From the NCBI GenBank assembly GCA_030147525.1, contig JASBVF010000055.1, positions 62,001 through 126,000 of the forward strand: 64,000 nucleotides of DNA. Reading direction: 5' to 3'. The translations under genes were made by a program, and so were the position numbers. Every line of letters begins with the position of its first letter. Positions within the stretch are counted from its first letter, which is position 1. Shown here piece by piece: positions 35,447-44,200 of this stretch. Source of the stretch: Bacteroidota bacterium. Lineage in GTDB: Bacteria; Bacteroidota; Bacteroidia; Chitinophagales; Saprospiraceae. Below the pieces are notes generated by a model that was not told where the DNA came from, did not search any database, and was given only the letters and a program-made list of their open reading frames with translations.

Positions 35447-38206
35447 TTAAAGTTTCGCCAGCGCTTCCTTCAGGATTCGGATTTTTTCCAACCCATCCGC
35501 CAGCTTTTTGCGCTCATTTTCAACGACTTGCGCCGGTGCACCGCTGACGAAACGCTCGTTGGAAAGCTTCTTTTCCACACTGGTGACGAAGCCCCGGTTG
35601 TAGTCCAGTTCCTTCGTCAGACGCTCCCGCTCGGCTTCCACGTCGATCTGAATGTTCAGTTCGAGGAAGTATTTTTCCGTTCCTGAAATGAAAGCGACAG
35701 TGCCTTCCGGTTCGCTGCCCGTCAGCTCGACGCTGGTAAGGTTGGCCATTTTGCCGACCATTTCCGTCAGGCCGTCCAGTTGATACATGGCTTTGGCGCT
35801 GTCCGTGTTTTGGACGAAGAGTTTGAGCGGCTCTTTCGGTGAAATGCCCTTGCCGTTGCGGGTATTCCTGATTTCGGTGATGACGTCCTTGGCCTTGTCC
35901 ACCAGCTTGATCATGTTTCCGTCGAAGGCGCCGGGAGCAGGGTAGCGGCTGACGATGCAGTCCTGGCCTTCGGCCCGCTGGCGGAGTTGGTGCCAGATTT
36001 CCTCGGTCACGAATGGCATGAACGGGTGCAGGGCGGCCATCATTTTTTCAAACAAAGCCACGGTCGCCTCGAAAGTCGCACGGTCAAGCGGCTCGCTGTT
36101 GCCTTCGGCGTTGTAGGCCGGTTTGATCATCTCCAGGTACCAAGAGCAGAAGTCGTCCCAAATGAACTGGTAGAGGCTCATCAGCACGTCGGAGAGGCGG
36201 TATTGGTTGAAATTATTCTCCAACCCGGCCAAAGTCTGGTTGAATTTATGCTCCAGCCAGCTGACAGCCAGCTGATTGATCTTGCTTTGCGGCGCATCGC
36301 TTACCGGCCAGCCTTTCACGAGGCGGAGGGCGTTCCACATTTTGTTGCAGAAGTTCCGGCCCTGCTCGCAGAGCTTGCTTTCGTTCAGTGCCTGCTTGGT
36401 TTCCGGGTCGAACGGCGCATCGAAAATGATGTCGTTGCCTGCCGAGCCGGCCAGCAGCATCCCGAAGCGGACGCCGTCGGCGCCGTAGTTTTCGATCAGC
36501 TCGAGGGCCTCCGGCGAGTTGCCGAGCGACTTGGACATCTTGCGGCGCTTGTTGTCCCGAACCATGCCGGTGAAATACACGTCGTGGAAGGGCATGCGGC
36601 CTTTTTTCTCCGCCAGTTCTTTGCCCAGCAATTCCTCCGACCACTCGTAGCCCGACATGATCATCCGTGCAACCCAGAAAAACATGATGTCCCAGCCCGT
36701 CACGAGTACGCTCGTGGGGTAGTAGTATTTCAGTTCTTCCTGATTTTCAAAGCCATCGAACACGGAAATGGGCCACAGCCACGAGGAAAACCAGGTGTCC
36801 ACGACGTCCTCGTCCTGCTCCAGGTCGTTGAGGGTCAGTCCGGTGTTCCCGGTTTTTTGCCTGGCCTGCGCCAAGGCTGCTTCCACGTTTTCCGCCACAA
36901 AAACAGCCTCCTCGCCGTCTGCCATCCACCGTCCGCCGTCTGCCGTTTTCACGTACCAGGCCGGGATGCGCTGCCCCCACCAAAGCTGGCGGCTGATGCA
37001 CCAGTCACGGACGTTGTCTTCCTGAAGCCATTGGTAGAACATGTTCCACATGTTTTCAGGATAAAACTTTACTTCCTTGCTTTCGACGGCATGCAGGGCG
37101 GTTTTGGCAAAATCCTTCATGTCGAGGAACCACTGGTTGGTCAAACGTGGCTCAACGATGGCGTCCGTGCGTTCGGAGTGGCCGATGCTGGTGCGGTAGT
37201 CTTCGAGTTTGACGAGCGTGCCGCTGTCTTCCAGCAGTTTCTTGATTTTTTTGCGGGCAACGAAGCGGTCTTCGCCGACGAGGATCTGAGCATGCTCGTT
37301 GAGTTTGCCGTCTTCCGTCAGGATGTCCACCACGGGCAGGTTGTGGCGCTGGCCGATTTCGTTGTCGTTTTGGTCGTGGGCAGGGGTGATTTTCAGGGCG
37401 CCTGTTCCGAATTCACGGTCCACATAGCTGTCTGCAATGATCGGGATGGGTTTGTTGATCAACGGGATCAACACGTTTTTACCGATCAAATGTTTGTACT
37501 TCTCCTCCTCCGGATGCACGGCAATAGCGACGTCGGCCATGATCGTCTCCGGGCGTTGCGTAGCGATGATGATGCCTTCGGTGGGGTTGTCCTCAAAGGG
37601 GTAGCGGATGTGGAAGAGCTGGGAATTTTCTTCCTTGTAAATGACTTCCTCGTTGGACAAAACGGTCTTCGCCTCCGGGTCCCAGTTGGTCATGCGAAGG
37701 CCACGGTAGAGTTTGCCTTTTTTATACAAATCGACGAACACGTGAACGACGGCCCGTGACATGCTGGGGTCCATGGTGAAACGGGTGCGCTCCCAATCGC
37801 AGGAGGCGCCGAGTTTTTTGAGCTGGTCGAGGATGATGCCACCGTATTTTTCCTTCCATTCCCAGGCGTGGTTGAGGAATTCCTCCCGGCCGATGTCGCC
37901 TTTTTTGATGCCCTTTTTACGAAGCAACTGAACGACTTTGGCCTCGGTGGCTATGGAGGCGTGGTCGGTGCCGGGTACCCAGCAGGCGTTTTTACCCTGC
38001 ATCCTGGCCCGGCGGATGAGCACGTCCTGGATGGTGTTGTTGAGCATGTGGCCCATGTGCAGCACGCCGGTGACGTTTGGCGGCGGGATGACGATGGTGA
38101 ATGGCTCCCGGTCGTCGGGTTCGGAGTGGAAATAATTTTTCTTTTCCCAGTATTCGTACCAGCGGGATTCGGTTTCTTTCGGATTGTAACGAGTTGATAA
38201 TGACAT
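35447..38206 (-). CDS. valS: Valyl-tRNA synthetase
   Basis: 919 residues from ATG at 38206 (SLSTRYNPKETESRWYEYWEKK); an in-frame extension upstream is not family-like. Motifs: HIGH site PPPNVTGVLHMGHML near 45-60, editing domain with TQRPET and GTGALKITPAHDQND, RQLWWGQRIPAWY near 410, and KMSKS site RKMSKSLGNSP near 555. A coiled-coil arm is at the C-terminus (ERERLTKELDYNRGFVTSVEKKL). It charges tRNA-Val in the cytosol. A stretch after IPAWYV (TADGGRWMADGEEAVF, about residues 420-435) looks like an insertion made of repeat DNA and is not part of the normal catalytic core. Confidence 0.96.
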   Translation of the reverse strand: MSLSTRYNPKETESRWYEYWEKKNYFHSEPDDREPFTIVIPPPNVTGVLHMGHMLNNTIQDVLIRRARMQGKNACWVPGTDHASIATEAKVVQLLRKKGIKKGDIGREEFLNHAWEWKEKYGGIILDQLKKLGASCDWERTRFTMDPSMSRAVVHVFVDLYKKGKLYRGLRMTNWDPEAKTVLSNEEVIYKEENSQLFHIRYPFEDNPTEGIIIATQRPETIMADVAIAVHPEEEKYKHLIGKNVLIPLINKPIPIIADSYVDREFGTGALKITPAHDQNDNEIGQRHNLPVVDILTEDGKLNEHAQILVGEDRFVARKKIKKLLEDSGTLVKLEDYRTSIGHSERTDAIVEPRLTNQWFLDMKDFAKTALHAVESKEVKFYPENMWNMFYQWLQEDNVRDWCISRQLWWGQRIPAWYVKTADGGRWMADGEEAVFVAENVEAALAQARQKTGNTGLTLNDLEQDEDVVDTWFSSWLWPISVFDGFENQEELKYYYPTSVLVTGWDIMFFWVARMIMSGYEWSEELLGKELAEKKGRMPFHDVYFTGMVRDNKRRKMSKSLGNSPEALELIENYGADGVRFGMLLAGSAGNDIIFDAPFDPETKQALNESKLCEQGRNFCNKMWNALRLVKGWPVSDAPQSKINQLAVSWLEHKFNQTLAGLENNFNQYRLSDVLMSLYQFIWDDFCSWYLEMIKPAYNAEGNSEPLDRATFEATVALFEKMMAALHPFMPFVTEEIWHQLRQRAEGQDCIVSRYPAPGAFDGNMIKLVDKAKDVITEIRNTRNGKGISPKEPLKLFVQNTDSAKAMYQLDGLTEMVGKMANLTSVELTGSEPEGTVAFISGTEKYFLELNIQIDVEAERERLTKELDYNRGFVTSVEKKLSNERFVSGAPAQVVENERKKLADGLEKIRILKEALAKL
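36913..36945 (-). repeat. Repeat-like DNA within valS
   Basis: On the plus strand the sequence runs CGCCGTCTGCC, ATCCACCGTC, CGCCGTCTGCCG: the 11-base word occurs twice within 33 bases in a coding region. It encodes the ADGGRWMADG stretch in frame after the IPAWYV motif. Confidence 0.5.
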
Positions 38207-38288
38207 GGTTAAAAATTGAGACCCGGGCTTTCCGGCCAGGGGAAACATTAAGGCAAAAGCCGGGAATAGCAGGGATGAATGAGGGAAT

Positions 38289-38321
38289 GGAAATTGAGAA
38301 ATTTTCAATCCCTCAATTTCC
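38289..38321. repeat. Intergenic palindrome upstream of valS
   Basis: GGAAATTGAG (38289-38298) pairs perfectly with CTCAATTTCC (38312-38321) around a 13-base loop. It lies between the end of the lipoprotein gene at 38330 and the start of valS, where it could act as an attenuator or be one of the A/T palindromes dispersed in this window. Confidence 0.5.
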
Positions 38322-38329
38322 AAATAGGC

Positions 38330-38980
38330 TTAGTATCTCAGGTGGCTAACCTCGGCGTCGCCAATTGCTTTAACTTTAGCAACATAAAAATGATCGTATT
38401 CGGTTTCAGGCATTTTCCCTTCCACGATTTTTCCGGCCAAAGCATTCAGCACTGCCGGAACGCCCTGGGGCGTTGCGACGATCAGGACCCGCTTGCCTTT
38501 GTAGTTGCCGATGACCATTTTCAGGTAAGCCTCCGCCTGTTCGCTTTTGAAAAGGTTCACCTCGGCCTGGTTGGCCTGTGCGGAGAACATGCCCGTTTGC
38601 ATGGCGCCGTTGCCTTCAACGAAAACCTGCGCCAAACCGACCTGCTCCATCAGACTGGCGAGGTAGCCGGCACGGTTTAATCCGACTTCGGAAAGGGACG
38701 TTTTACCTTCCACGTTTTCAGCGTTGCGAAGTATGAAAAGTGTCACCTGGGAAGTGTCGCCGATTTCAGGCAGGGTGATTTCCTTGCCGTTGTCGAGCGT
38801 GAGTTTTTCTGAACTTGAAATAGCCAGCTTTCCGATGGATGGAGACAAAGGGCCATTGAGCGCTGCCAGTTCTTCATTGACGGCGGCGGTCGCTTCATCT
38901 CTGGCCGGGTCGTCGTTCGAGCAGGCTAATGCGCTGGTAATGAGGAAGGTAATTGCGAAGAATTTAAACAAGTTTGCCAT
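38330..38980 (-). CDS. Lipoprotein with degenerate histidine phosphatase (phosphoglycerate mutase-like) fold
   Basis: 216 residues. The signal ends in a lipobox (FLITSALACSNDD; Cys near 20). From about residue 78 the phosphoglycerate-mutase-like plan is visible: VTLFILRNAENVEGKTSLSE where active enzymes have RHG/RHAE, then LNRAGYLASLM, FVEGNGAMQTG for the 'SxxxRxxxTA' element, and VLIVATPQGVPAVLNALAG where active enzymes have GH. Both catalytic His are therefore replaced. I infer a lipid-anchored pseudoenzyme, perhaps a binding protein. It precedes valS on the same strand by 124 bases. Confidence 0.6.
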   Translation of the reverse strand: MANLFKFFAITFLITSALACSNDDPARDEATAAVNEELAALNGPLSPSIGKLAISSSEKLTLDNGKEITLPEIGDTSQVTLFILRNAENVEGKTSLSEVGLNRAGYLASLMEQVGLAQVFVEGNGAMQTGMFSAQANQAEVNLFKSEQAEAYLKMVIGNYKGKRVLIVATPQGVPAVLNALAGKIVEGKMPETEYDHFYVAKVKAIGDAEVSHLRY

Positions 38981-39100
38981 GTGGGATTTAGATTTTAATT
39001 AAAATACGCTGCTGTTTTTTTCATCAGCGAACTTTCTGATTGAATTGTTAAAAACAAAGAATGGGTCAAACGCAGCAAGCTCCGTTGAGTTTCACCCTTT

Positions 39101-40357
39101 TCAGGCATTCTGCAACTCATCTACTTCTAACGCCACTTCAACCTGATTTTTGAGGATGTCGTCCATCGTTTCACGCTTTCTGACGAGGTAATCCTGGCCA
39201 TTGTGTACGATCACTTCTGCCGGTCTGAACCTTGAGTTGTAGTTTGAAGCCATTGAAAAGGCGTATGCCCCTGCGTTGAACATGCAGAGTATGTCGCCTT
39301 CGTGCGCTTCCGCAATTTTGCGGTTGCTTCCGAACGTATCCGTCTCGCAAATGTACCCGACGACCGTGTAAATACGGGGTTTTCCGCCGGGATTGCTGAT
39401 GTTTTCGATGCGGTGGTACGAGTTGTAAAGCATGGGCCGGATGAGGTGGTTAAGCCCTGAATCCACGCCGAGAAATACGGTTGAAGGGGTAGGTTTCACC
39501 ACATTTACCTTGACGAAAAAATAGCCGGCCTGGCTGACGAGAAATTTACCGGGCTCAAAAATAAGCGCCAGATCCCGGCCATATTCCTTGCAGAACTCAT
39601 TGAAGCGCTCCGATATTTTTGTTCCGACCTCTTCGATGTCTGTTTCCACGTCGTTGTTGCGGTACGGGACCTTGAAACCGCTGCCAAAATCCACGTACTC
39701 GAGATGCGGGAAATGGTGGGCCGTATTGAGTAGAATATCAGCGCCCAGCAGGAACACATTGGCGTCGAGAATGTCTGATCCGGTGTGCATATGCAGGCCT
39801 TCGATGCGCAAGCCGGTCGCTTCCACGATCTTTAAAACATGCGGAAGCTGGTGGATGGAAATGCCGAATTTTGAATCGACATGGCCGGTTGAAATTTTAG
39901 AGTTGCCGCCCGCCATGATGTGCGGATTGATGCGGATGCCGACCGGGATTTCCGGGTGTTCGTGGCCGAATTGCTCCAGGATGGAAATGCTGTCGATGTT
40001 GATTTTTACACCGTGTTGCAGCGCTGTGCTGATTTCTTCCAGTGAAACACAGTTCGGCGTGAACATGATCCGATCCGGTGCGAATCCTGCCCGAATGCCG
40101 AGTTCCACTTCCTGCGTTGAAACAGCATCAAGGCCTGCGCCCTGATCTTTCAAAAATTTGAGAATGTTAATATTCGTATTGGCCTTGCAGGCGTAATTGA
40201 TTTTCAAACTGGGCACGGAAAAAGCGTTTACCATGCGTTTGTACTGCCGCTCGATGATGGCGGTGTCGTACACGTACAGCGGTGTGCCGTACTTTTCAAC
40301 AAGTTCCAGCGGGTCGATGCCGTTGGAGAGGACGTAACGGTTGTTGTCGATTTGCAT
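39101..40357 (-). CDS. lysA: Diaminopimelate decarboxylase
   Basis: 418 residues. The PLP Lys lies in INYACKANTNINI near residue 60. GNSKISTGHVDSKFGIS, HMHTGSDI, FGSGFKVPY and FEPGKFLVSQAG hold the phosphate and substrate residues. The second-subunit motif is ICETDTFG. The enzyme makes lysine from meso-diaminopimelate in the cytosol. The N-terminal YVLSNGIDPLELVEKYGTPLYVYD is the normal family start. A long palindrome of the GATGAAC type lies upstream at 40366-40441, between this gene and the VOC gene. Confidence 0.96.
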   Translation of the reverse strand: MQIDNNRYVLSNGIDPLELVEKYGTPLYVYDTAIIERQYKRMVNAFSVPSLKINYACKANTNINILKFLKDQGAGLDAVSTQEVELGIRAGFAPDRIMFTPNCVSLEEISTALQHGVKINIDSISILEQFGHEHPEIPVGIRINPHIMAGGNSKISTGHVDSKFGISIHQLPHVLKIVEATGLRIEGLHMHTGSDILDANVFLLGADILLNTAHHFPHLEYVDFGSGFKVPYRNNDVETDIEEVGTKISERFNEFCKEYGRDLALIFEPGKFLVSQAGYFFVKVNVVKPTPSTVFLGVDSGLNHLIRPMLYNSYHRIENISNPGGKPRIYTVVGYICETDTFGSNRKIAEAHEGDILCMFNAGAYAFSMASNYNSRFRPAEVIVHNGQDYLVRKRETMDDILKNQVEVALEVDELQNA

Positions 40358-40365
40358 TTTTATTT

Positions 40366-40441
40366 AATGATGAACGATGAATGATGAACGATGAATAATG
40401 AAGCTGCCTGTTCATCATTCATCGTTCATAGTTCATCGTTA
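40366..40441. repeat. GATGAAC-word palindrome between lysA and VOC gene
   Basis: The left arm (about 40366-40402) repeats GATGAACGATGAATGATGAAC; the right arm (about 40411-40440) is a near-complement made of TTCATC words, with GCTGCCTG between. The word matches the nadC terminator and the etfB-etfA palindrome. Confidence 0.65.
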
Positions 40442-40825
40442 TTAAACAGTGATTTCGATTCTGTTTCCCTCAGGGTCGAGCACCACGCTTTCGTAGTAGC
40501 CGTCGCCTGTCCATCTTGGTTCTCCGGCGATGTTAAAACCGTCCTGCCGGAGGCGTTCGGTCAGTTGGTTTACCATTTCTTCGCTGCCTGAGGAGACGGC
40601 GAAGTGCGTCAACCCGGTAGCTTCTGAAGCGTTTTGATTTTCGGGGATTTCCGGCTTTTGCATCAGTTCGAGGCGACAGCCGTTTTCAAAAGAGAGAAAA
40701 TAGGATTGAAAATTTTTATTCGGGTTGAAATACCGCTCGCCGGCTTTCGCACCGAAGTAAGTCTCGTAAAACGAGCGCATCTTTTCAATGTCTTTTGCCC
40801 AAATGGCCAGGTGTTCTATTTTCAT
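40442..40825 (-). CDS. VOC (glyoxalase/bleomycin resistance) superfamily protein
   Basis: 127 residues from ATG at 40825. The paired beta-alpha-beta modules have MKIEHLAIWAKDIEKMRSFYE at the start, RLELMQ, LTHFAVSSG and NRIEITV at the end. His 5, Glu, His and the last Glu form the usual metal ligand set. The family includes glyoxalase I, dioxygenases and antibiotic-resistance proteins; the substrate is not evident. It ends against the palindrome that precedes lysA. Confidence 0.85.
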   Translation of the reverse strand: MKIEHLAIWAKDIEKMRSFYETYFGAKAGERYFNPNKNFQSYFLSFENGCRLELMQKPEIPENQNASEATGLTHFAVSSGSEEMVNQLTERLRQDGFNIAGEPRWTGDGYYESVVLDPEGNRIEITV

Positions 40826-40990
40826 TTTTGAAAAAATTGGCCGCAAAGATAACCCATTGCGGGAATGGATAAAGCATTGAACTCATTCAAACTACGATAT
40901 TCAAAAGTTGGTTTCCACCAAAATGAGCTATTCTCGCATCTTGTTAATAAAAATCAGAACCACGTTCTGCACACTTCTAACCGAAAAAGC

Positions 40991-41530
40991 GTGACTGAAA
41001 AAGACCTCATAGACGCCTGTAAACGAAAAAATCGCCAAGCACAAAGGCTGCTTTACGATCGCTTTTCGCCTGTGATGATGGGGGTTTGCAGGCGCTACAT
41101 CAAAGACCCGATGGAGGCCGAAGATGTGTTGGTGGAAGGTTTTTTCAAAGTGCTGACCAAAATCGGTATGTACAACGGTGACGGCAGTTTCGAAGGCTGG
41201 ATCAGGCGCATCATCATCAACGAAGCATTGATGCACCTCCGCAAAAACAACCAGTTTAAATATGCCGAAGAGATCAACCCGAATCTCGATTACACCGAAG
41301 AACCCACCGTTTTGGATGAAATAGCAGCCGAAGAAATCCTCAACCTGCTGGATGAAATGCCGCCCGGCTACCGTGCGGTTTTCAACCTCTACGTGGTGGA
41401 GGGTTACAAGCACCGGGAAATCGCTGACGAACTCGGCATCAGCATCAACACTTCAAAGTCGCAGTTGATCCTGGCAAAGCAGCGGATGGAAGAGTTGGTG
41501 AAAAAACGGCTTGGGAGGCATGAGATTTGA
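40991..41530 (+). CDS. ECF-type RNA polymerase sigma factor
   Basis: 179 residues from the GTG at 40991, chosen because VTEKDLIDACKRKNRQAQRLLYDRF is the normal beginning of this ECF group; an ATG at 40865 adds 42 residues without family character. Region 2 is AEDVLVEGFFKVLTKIG and SFEGWIRRIIINEALMHLR. Region 4 has the HTH HREIADELGISINTSKSQLILAKQRM. It directs RNA polymerase to a regulon not visible here. The next gene encodes a small membrane protein that probably is its anti-sigma partner. Confidence 0.9.
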   Translation: MTEKDLIDACKRKNRQAQRLLYDRFSPVMMGVCRRYIKDPMEAEDVLVEGFFKVLTKIGMYNGDGSFEGWIRRIIINEALMHLRKNNQFKYAEEINPNLDYTEEPTVLDEIAAEEILNLLDEMPPGYRAVFNLYVVEGYKHREIADELGISINTSKSQLILAKQRMEELVKKRLGRHEI

Positions 41531-41579
41531 CTAAAATCCGATTGCCGCATTTTGATGAAAGTCCTAAAATTTGAATAAA

Positions 41580-41939
41580 ATGAAAACGGAAAAAAATATT
41601 TCCACTTTGTTTCAAAAAGGCGCTGAACGAATCAGTGTGCAGCCGTCCGGCCAAGCATGGCAACGACTGGAAAGCCGCCTCGAAAAAGAAGAGCGGCGGG
41701 GCAGGGTAGTGGTCATGCGATGGGTAGCATCAGCGGCAGCCATGCTGGTGCTGGTGGCGGCTATCTGGCTTTGGAGCGCTTCGATGCAGCAGCATAATTT
41801 TGCGATTCTCGATGCTGCGCCGCCACAAAACCTGGAAGATCTGGAAAATGTGGACGGTTGTGAGCCGTATTGTCTTGTTTTGAAAGCAAGGGCGGAGTTG
41901 CCCGCTTACTATGCCAATCCGGTGGAGAAGCGAAACTGA
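41580..41939 (+). CDS. Small membrane protein, probable anti-sigma partner
   Basis: 119 residues from ATG at 41580. A cytoplasmic-type N-terminal half (STLFQKGAERISVQPSGQAWQRLESRLEKEE) leads to one helix (MRWVASAAAMLVLVAAIWLW) and a short periplasmic tail with two Cys (VDGCEPYC). The ECF sigma gene ends 49 bases upstream. This layout matches anti-sigma proteins of ECF pairs in Bacteroidota, but I see no zinc-binding ZAS motif, so the role is inferred from context. Confidence 0.65.
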   Translation: MKTEKNISTLFQKGAERISVQPSGQAWQRLESRLEKEERRGRVVVMRWVASAAAMLVLVAAIWLWSASMQQHNFAILDAAPPQNLEDLENVDGCEPYCLVLKARAELPAYYANPVEKRN

Positions 41940-41964
41940 ACCTCAGGCATGGCTAAAGCGTATC

Positions 41965-41995
41965 AAAAGCGGGCGAATTCAATTCGCCCGCTTTT
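41965..41995. terminator. Bidirectional terminator
   Basis: AAAAGCGGGCGAATT and AATTCGCCCGCTTTT form a near-perfect 31-base palindrome with T-rich flanks on both strands. It separates the sigma operon from the convergent creatininase gene. Confidence 0.9.
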
Positions 41996-42018
41996 GGTTT
42001 TTCACACCATTGCAGAAG

Positions 42019-42804
42019 TTATTTTTTGTAAAACTCCTCCCGCTGCGTTTTCGCCAAGTCGACAAAAAAATCGCTGACTTTTCCAATGACAGCCTCCAGG
42101 TAACGCTGGCCTTTTTCTGCCGTGGCCTCGTGCGGGTTGCCGACGCCGGTGTCACTTGAAACCGCCGTCCATTGCCGCTGGGCGCTCACCCAGCCTTCGT
42201 GCATGGCTTTGAATTTCCATTTTTTATCAAAACCATCGCCGGCATGTGAAAGGCTGGTGACCAAACCAGGCTGAATGTGCAGCATTACGCTCGTCTCCAT
42301 TTCATCGGCATGGTCGCCGTTGAGGTGGGTGAAATAGCCTTTTTTGTTTTCGGTTTTAAACCAGTTCAAAGCACAGACGAAAAGTTTGGGAAAGTGGAAG
42401 GACAACTCCCGGACCATCGTTTTAAAATCATTGCCGCCGTGGCCGTTGAAAATCACCAGTTTTGGCACGCCTGCCCGCACCAGCACATCGCAGAGATCTT
42501 TCAAAATAGCCAGTTGTGTACTCGGCAGAATATTCATGCAAAGCTTAATGTCGAGCTGCCCGGTCTGCACGCCGTATGGAATGCCCGGCAACACGAGTAC
42601 CTTGGCTTTTCGTTCCCAGGCACTCTTCGCAGCAGCCTCGACGATGGCGTCGTTCTGGTAGTTGTCGGTAGCGTAAGGCAGGTGGTAGTTGTGCGCTTCG
42701 GTTGCGCCCCAGGGCAAGATAGCGACTTCGTAGTGGGAGTCACGGACGGCTTGCCAGGTGGTTTCGGCGAGGATGTAGGGACGGGCGGAGTAGGATGTGG
42801 TCAT
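42019..42804 (-). CDS. Creatininase-family amidohydrolase
   Basis: 261 residues from ATG at 42804. The metal-binding motifs are EVAILPWGATEAHNYHLPYATD (Glu/His), FNGHGGNDFKTMVREL and GDHADEMETSVMLHI, the usual pattern of creatininase/creatinine amidohydrolase and the related MftE peptidase family. Most bacterial members act on compounds other than creatinine, so the substrate cannot be given. The protein is cytoplasmic. The sequence ends with a helical domain (RYLEAVIGKVSDFFVDLAK). Confidence 0.85.
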   Translation of the reverse strand: MTTSYSARPYILAETTWQAVRDSHYEVAILPWGATEAHNYHLPYATDNYQNDAIVEAAAKSAWERKAKVLVLPGIPYGVQTGQLDIKLCMNILPSTQLAILKDLCDVLVRAGVPKLVIFNGHGGNDFKTMVRELSFHFPKLFVCALNWFKTENKKGYFTHLNGDHADEMETSVMLHIQPGLVTSLSHAGDGFDKKWKFKAMHEGWVSAQRQWTAVSSDTGVGNPHEATAEKGQRYLEAVIGKVSDFFVDLAKTQREEFYKK

Positions 42805-42909
42805 TTTCGTTTTTGACAAAGGTAATTTTTTTCACCTGGATCATTTTATTCAGAGCAAAATATTGGGTTACATTAGCGTATCGCTTAACACCTAAAAACT
42901 TTATGTATA

Positions 42910-44112
42910 ATGATCCGTTCTCTGGTCGTCTTCATCACCTTGTTTCCTTTCTTCACGAATGCCCAGAATTATTCTGACTTCCAGCCAGGCTTTTACATCA
43001 ATAACGACGGCGACACCATCAAGGGCTATATTAAATATGATTGGTTGGCCAACTCTTATAAATTTCCTCCCAAATTCAAGACCTTATCGAATGAGGGGGC
43101 AAGCCAGATCAAGCTCGATGCCACCGAGATCTCCCAAGTTTTTGTGGATGAAGCACATAGCCTGATAAGTTGGCCCGTCAAACTTGGCAACAAAACTGAA
43201 AACAAATTTCTTTACAAAGTGGCCAGCGGTAGTTACGATCTTTACGAATTAGGCGGTATAGGGGGAAGGCCGGCCAAAATTTATTTTTTAAAAAAAGCAG
43301 GAGATCAAAAGATTGTAAAAATCGATCATCAAAACCTGAACCGGTTTATCAGGTCTGTATTTCAGGATTGTCCATCAGTGGTTGAAAGAGCCGGGAGTTA
43401 CAATTACCATCTTTCTTCTTTGACAGGTTTGCTGGAGGATGTCGCCAAATGTTCGGACCACACCACTACAGTTCAGCGCCTGAAACCGTTAAGAGAAAAA
43501 CAGACCTTTTTCTGGGCAGAGGGTTCCTATAGCCTTGGTTGGTATTCAATGTCCGGGTATTATGACGATGCTGATGGGCTAAGAGCAATGGGGTTTGGTG
43601 TTGGCGCAGGCATCGAGAAAAGGAGCAAAAAGCTGGGGTATGGCATGGGGTTCTATTTTGATCACAGCCAGGGATCGGCCAATAACTTTAGAATTCAAAA
43701 CATTTTAGTCTCGAAAATCACCAACATAGACATAACCATTAACAGGTTGCAGCTTGTACCGTATGTCCAGTATTGGATTCCTGTGAAAAAAATCTCGGTA
43801 ATCCCTGAACTTGGTATGATCAATAACTTCTACTTCGCTTCCCGGTTCGAAGATGATAATCTAATTGCCATCAACCCTTACGACGGCATGCCGTTTGTTC
43901 CAAAATATGAGGTTGAACCTTTTGACATTGGAATACGGCCCGGTATTTCCATAGCGGCTCCAATTTTTAAAGATATCATTATTCAGTCCGGCATTCGCTT
44001 CAACTGGTCGGAGATCCGGTTCAGTTCAACTCCTATTGGGGACGTTGCCGGATTTGGATTTTATGAGGCTAAATACCAGTTTTTTGTTGCTATTAAGCTG
44101 AAAAAAGATTAA
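42910..44112 (+). CDS. Secreted/outer-membrane protein, unknown function
   Basis: 400 residues. A signal peptide (MIRSLVVFITLFPFFTNAQ) is followed by a soluble domain that reads GFYINNDGDTIKGYIKYDW, LDATEISQVFVDEAH and VERAGSYNYHLSSL. From about residue 200 strands of an outer-membrane barrel appear (TFFWAEGSYSLGWYSMSGYY, AMGFGVGAGIEKRSKKLGYGM, FVAIKLKKD at the end). This two-part layout is common in Bacteroidota outer-membrane proteins of unknown role. A near-consensus promoter lies shortly upstream at about 42870. Confidence 0.65.
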   Translation: MIRSLVVFITLFPFFTNAQNYSDFQPGFYINNDGDTIKGYIKYDWLANSYKFPPKFKTLSNEGASQIKLDATEISQVFVDEAHSLISWPVKLGNKTENKFLYKVASGSYDLYELGGIGGRPAKIYFLKKAGDQKIVKIDHQNLNRFIRSVFQDCPSVVERAGSYNYHLSSLTGLLEDVAKCSDHTTTVQRLKPLREKQTFFWAEGSYSLGWYSMSGYYDDADGLRAMGFGVGAGIEKRSKKLGYGMGFYFDHSQGSANNFRIQNILVSKITNIDITINRLQLVPYVQYWIPVKKISVIPELGMINNFYFASRFEDDNLIAINPYDGMPFVPKYEVEPFDIGIRPGISIAAPIFKDIIIQSGIRFNWSEIRFSSTPIGDVAGFGFYEAKYQFFVAIKLKKD

Positions 44113-44200
44113 CAATTTCTGAAATGGTATTGTCTTACAAACCATTTAAAATGAATGGTTTAGGGGGCGGTAGTGTATCCGATCTTATTTTATGAAAACT

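Noticed and set aside
35987-37759. 590-codon plus-strand frame inside valS
   Set aside because: It is an antisense shadow of the valS coding sequence with no recognisable domain.
38207-38329. T-box type tRNA sensor before valS
   Set aside because: Only a simple A/T palindrome is seen; T-box leaders are not known from Bacteroidota and no specifier or antiterminator structure is found.
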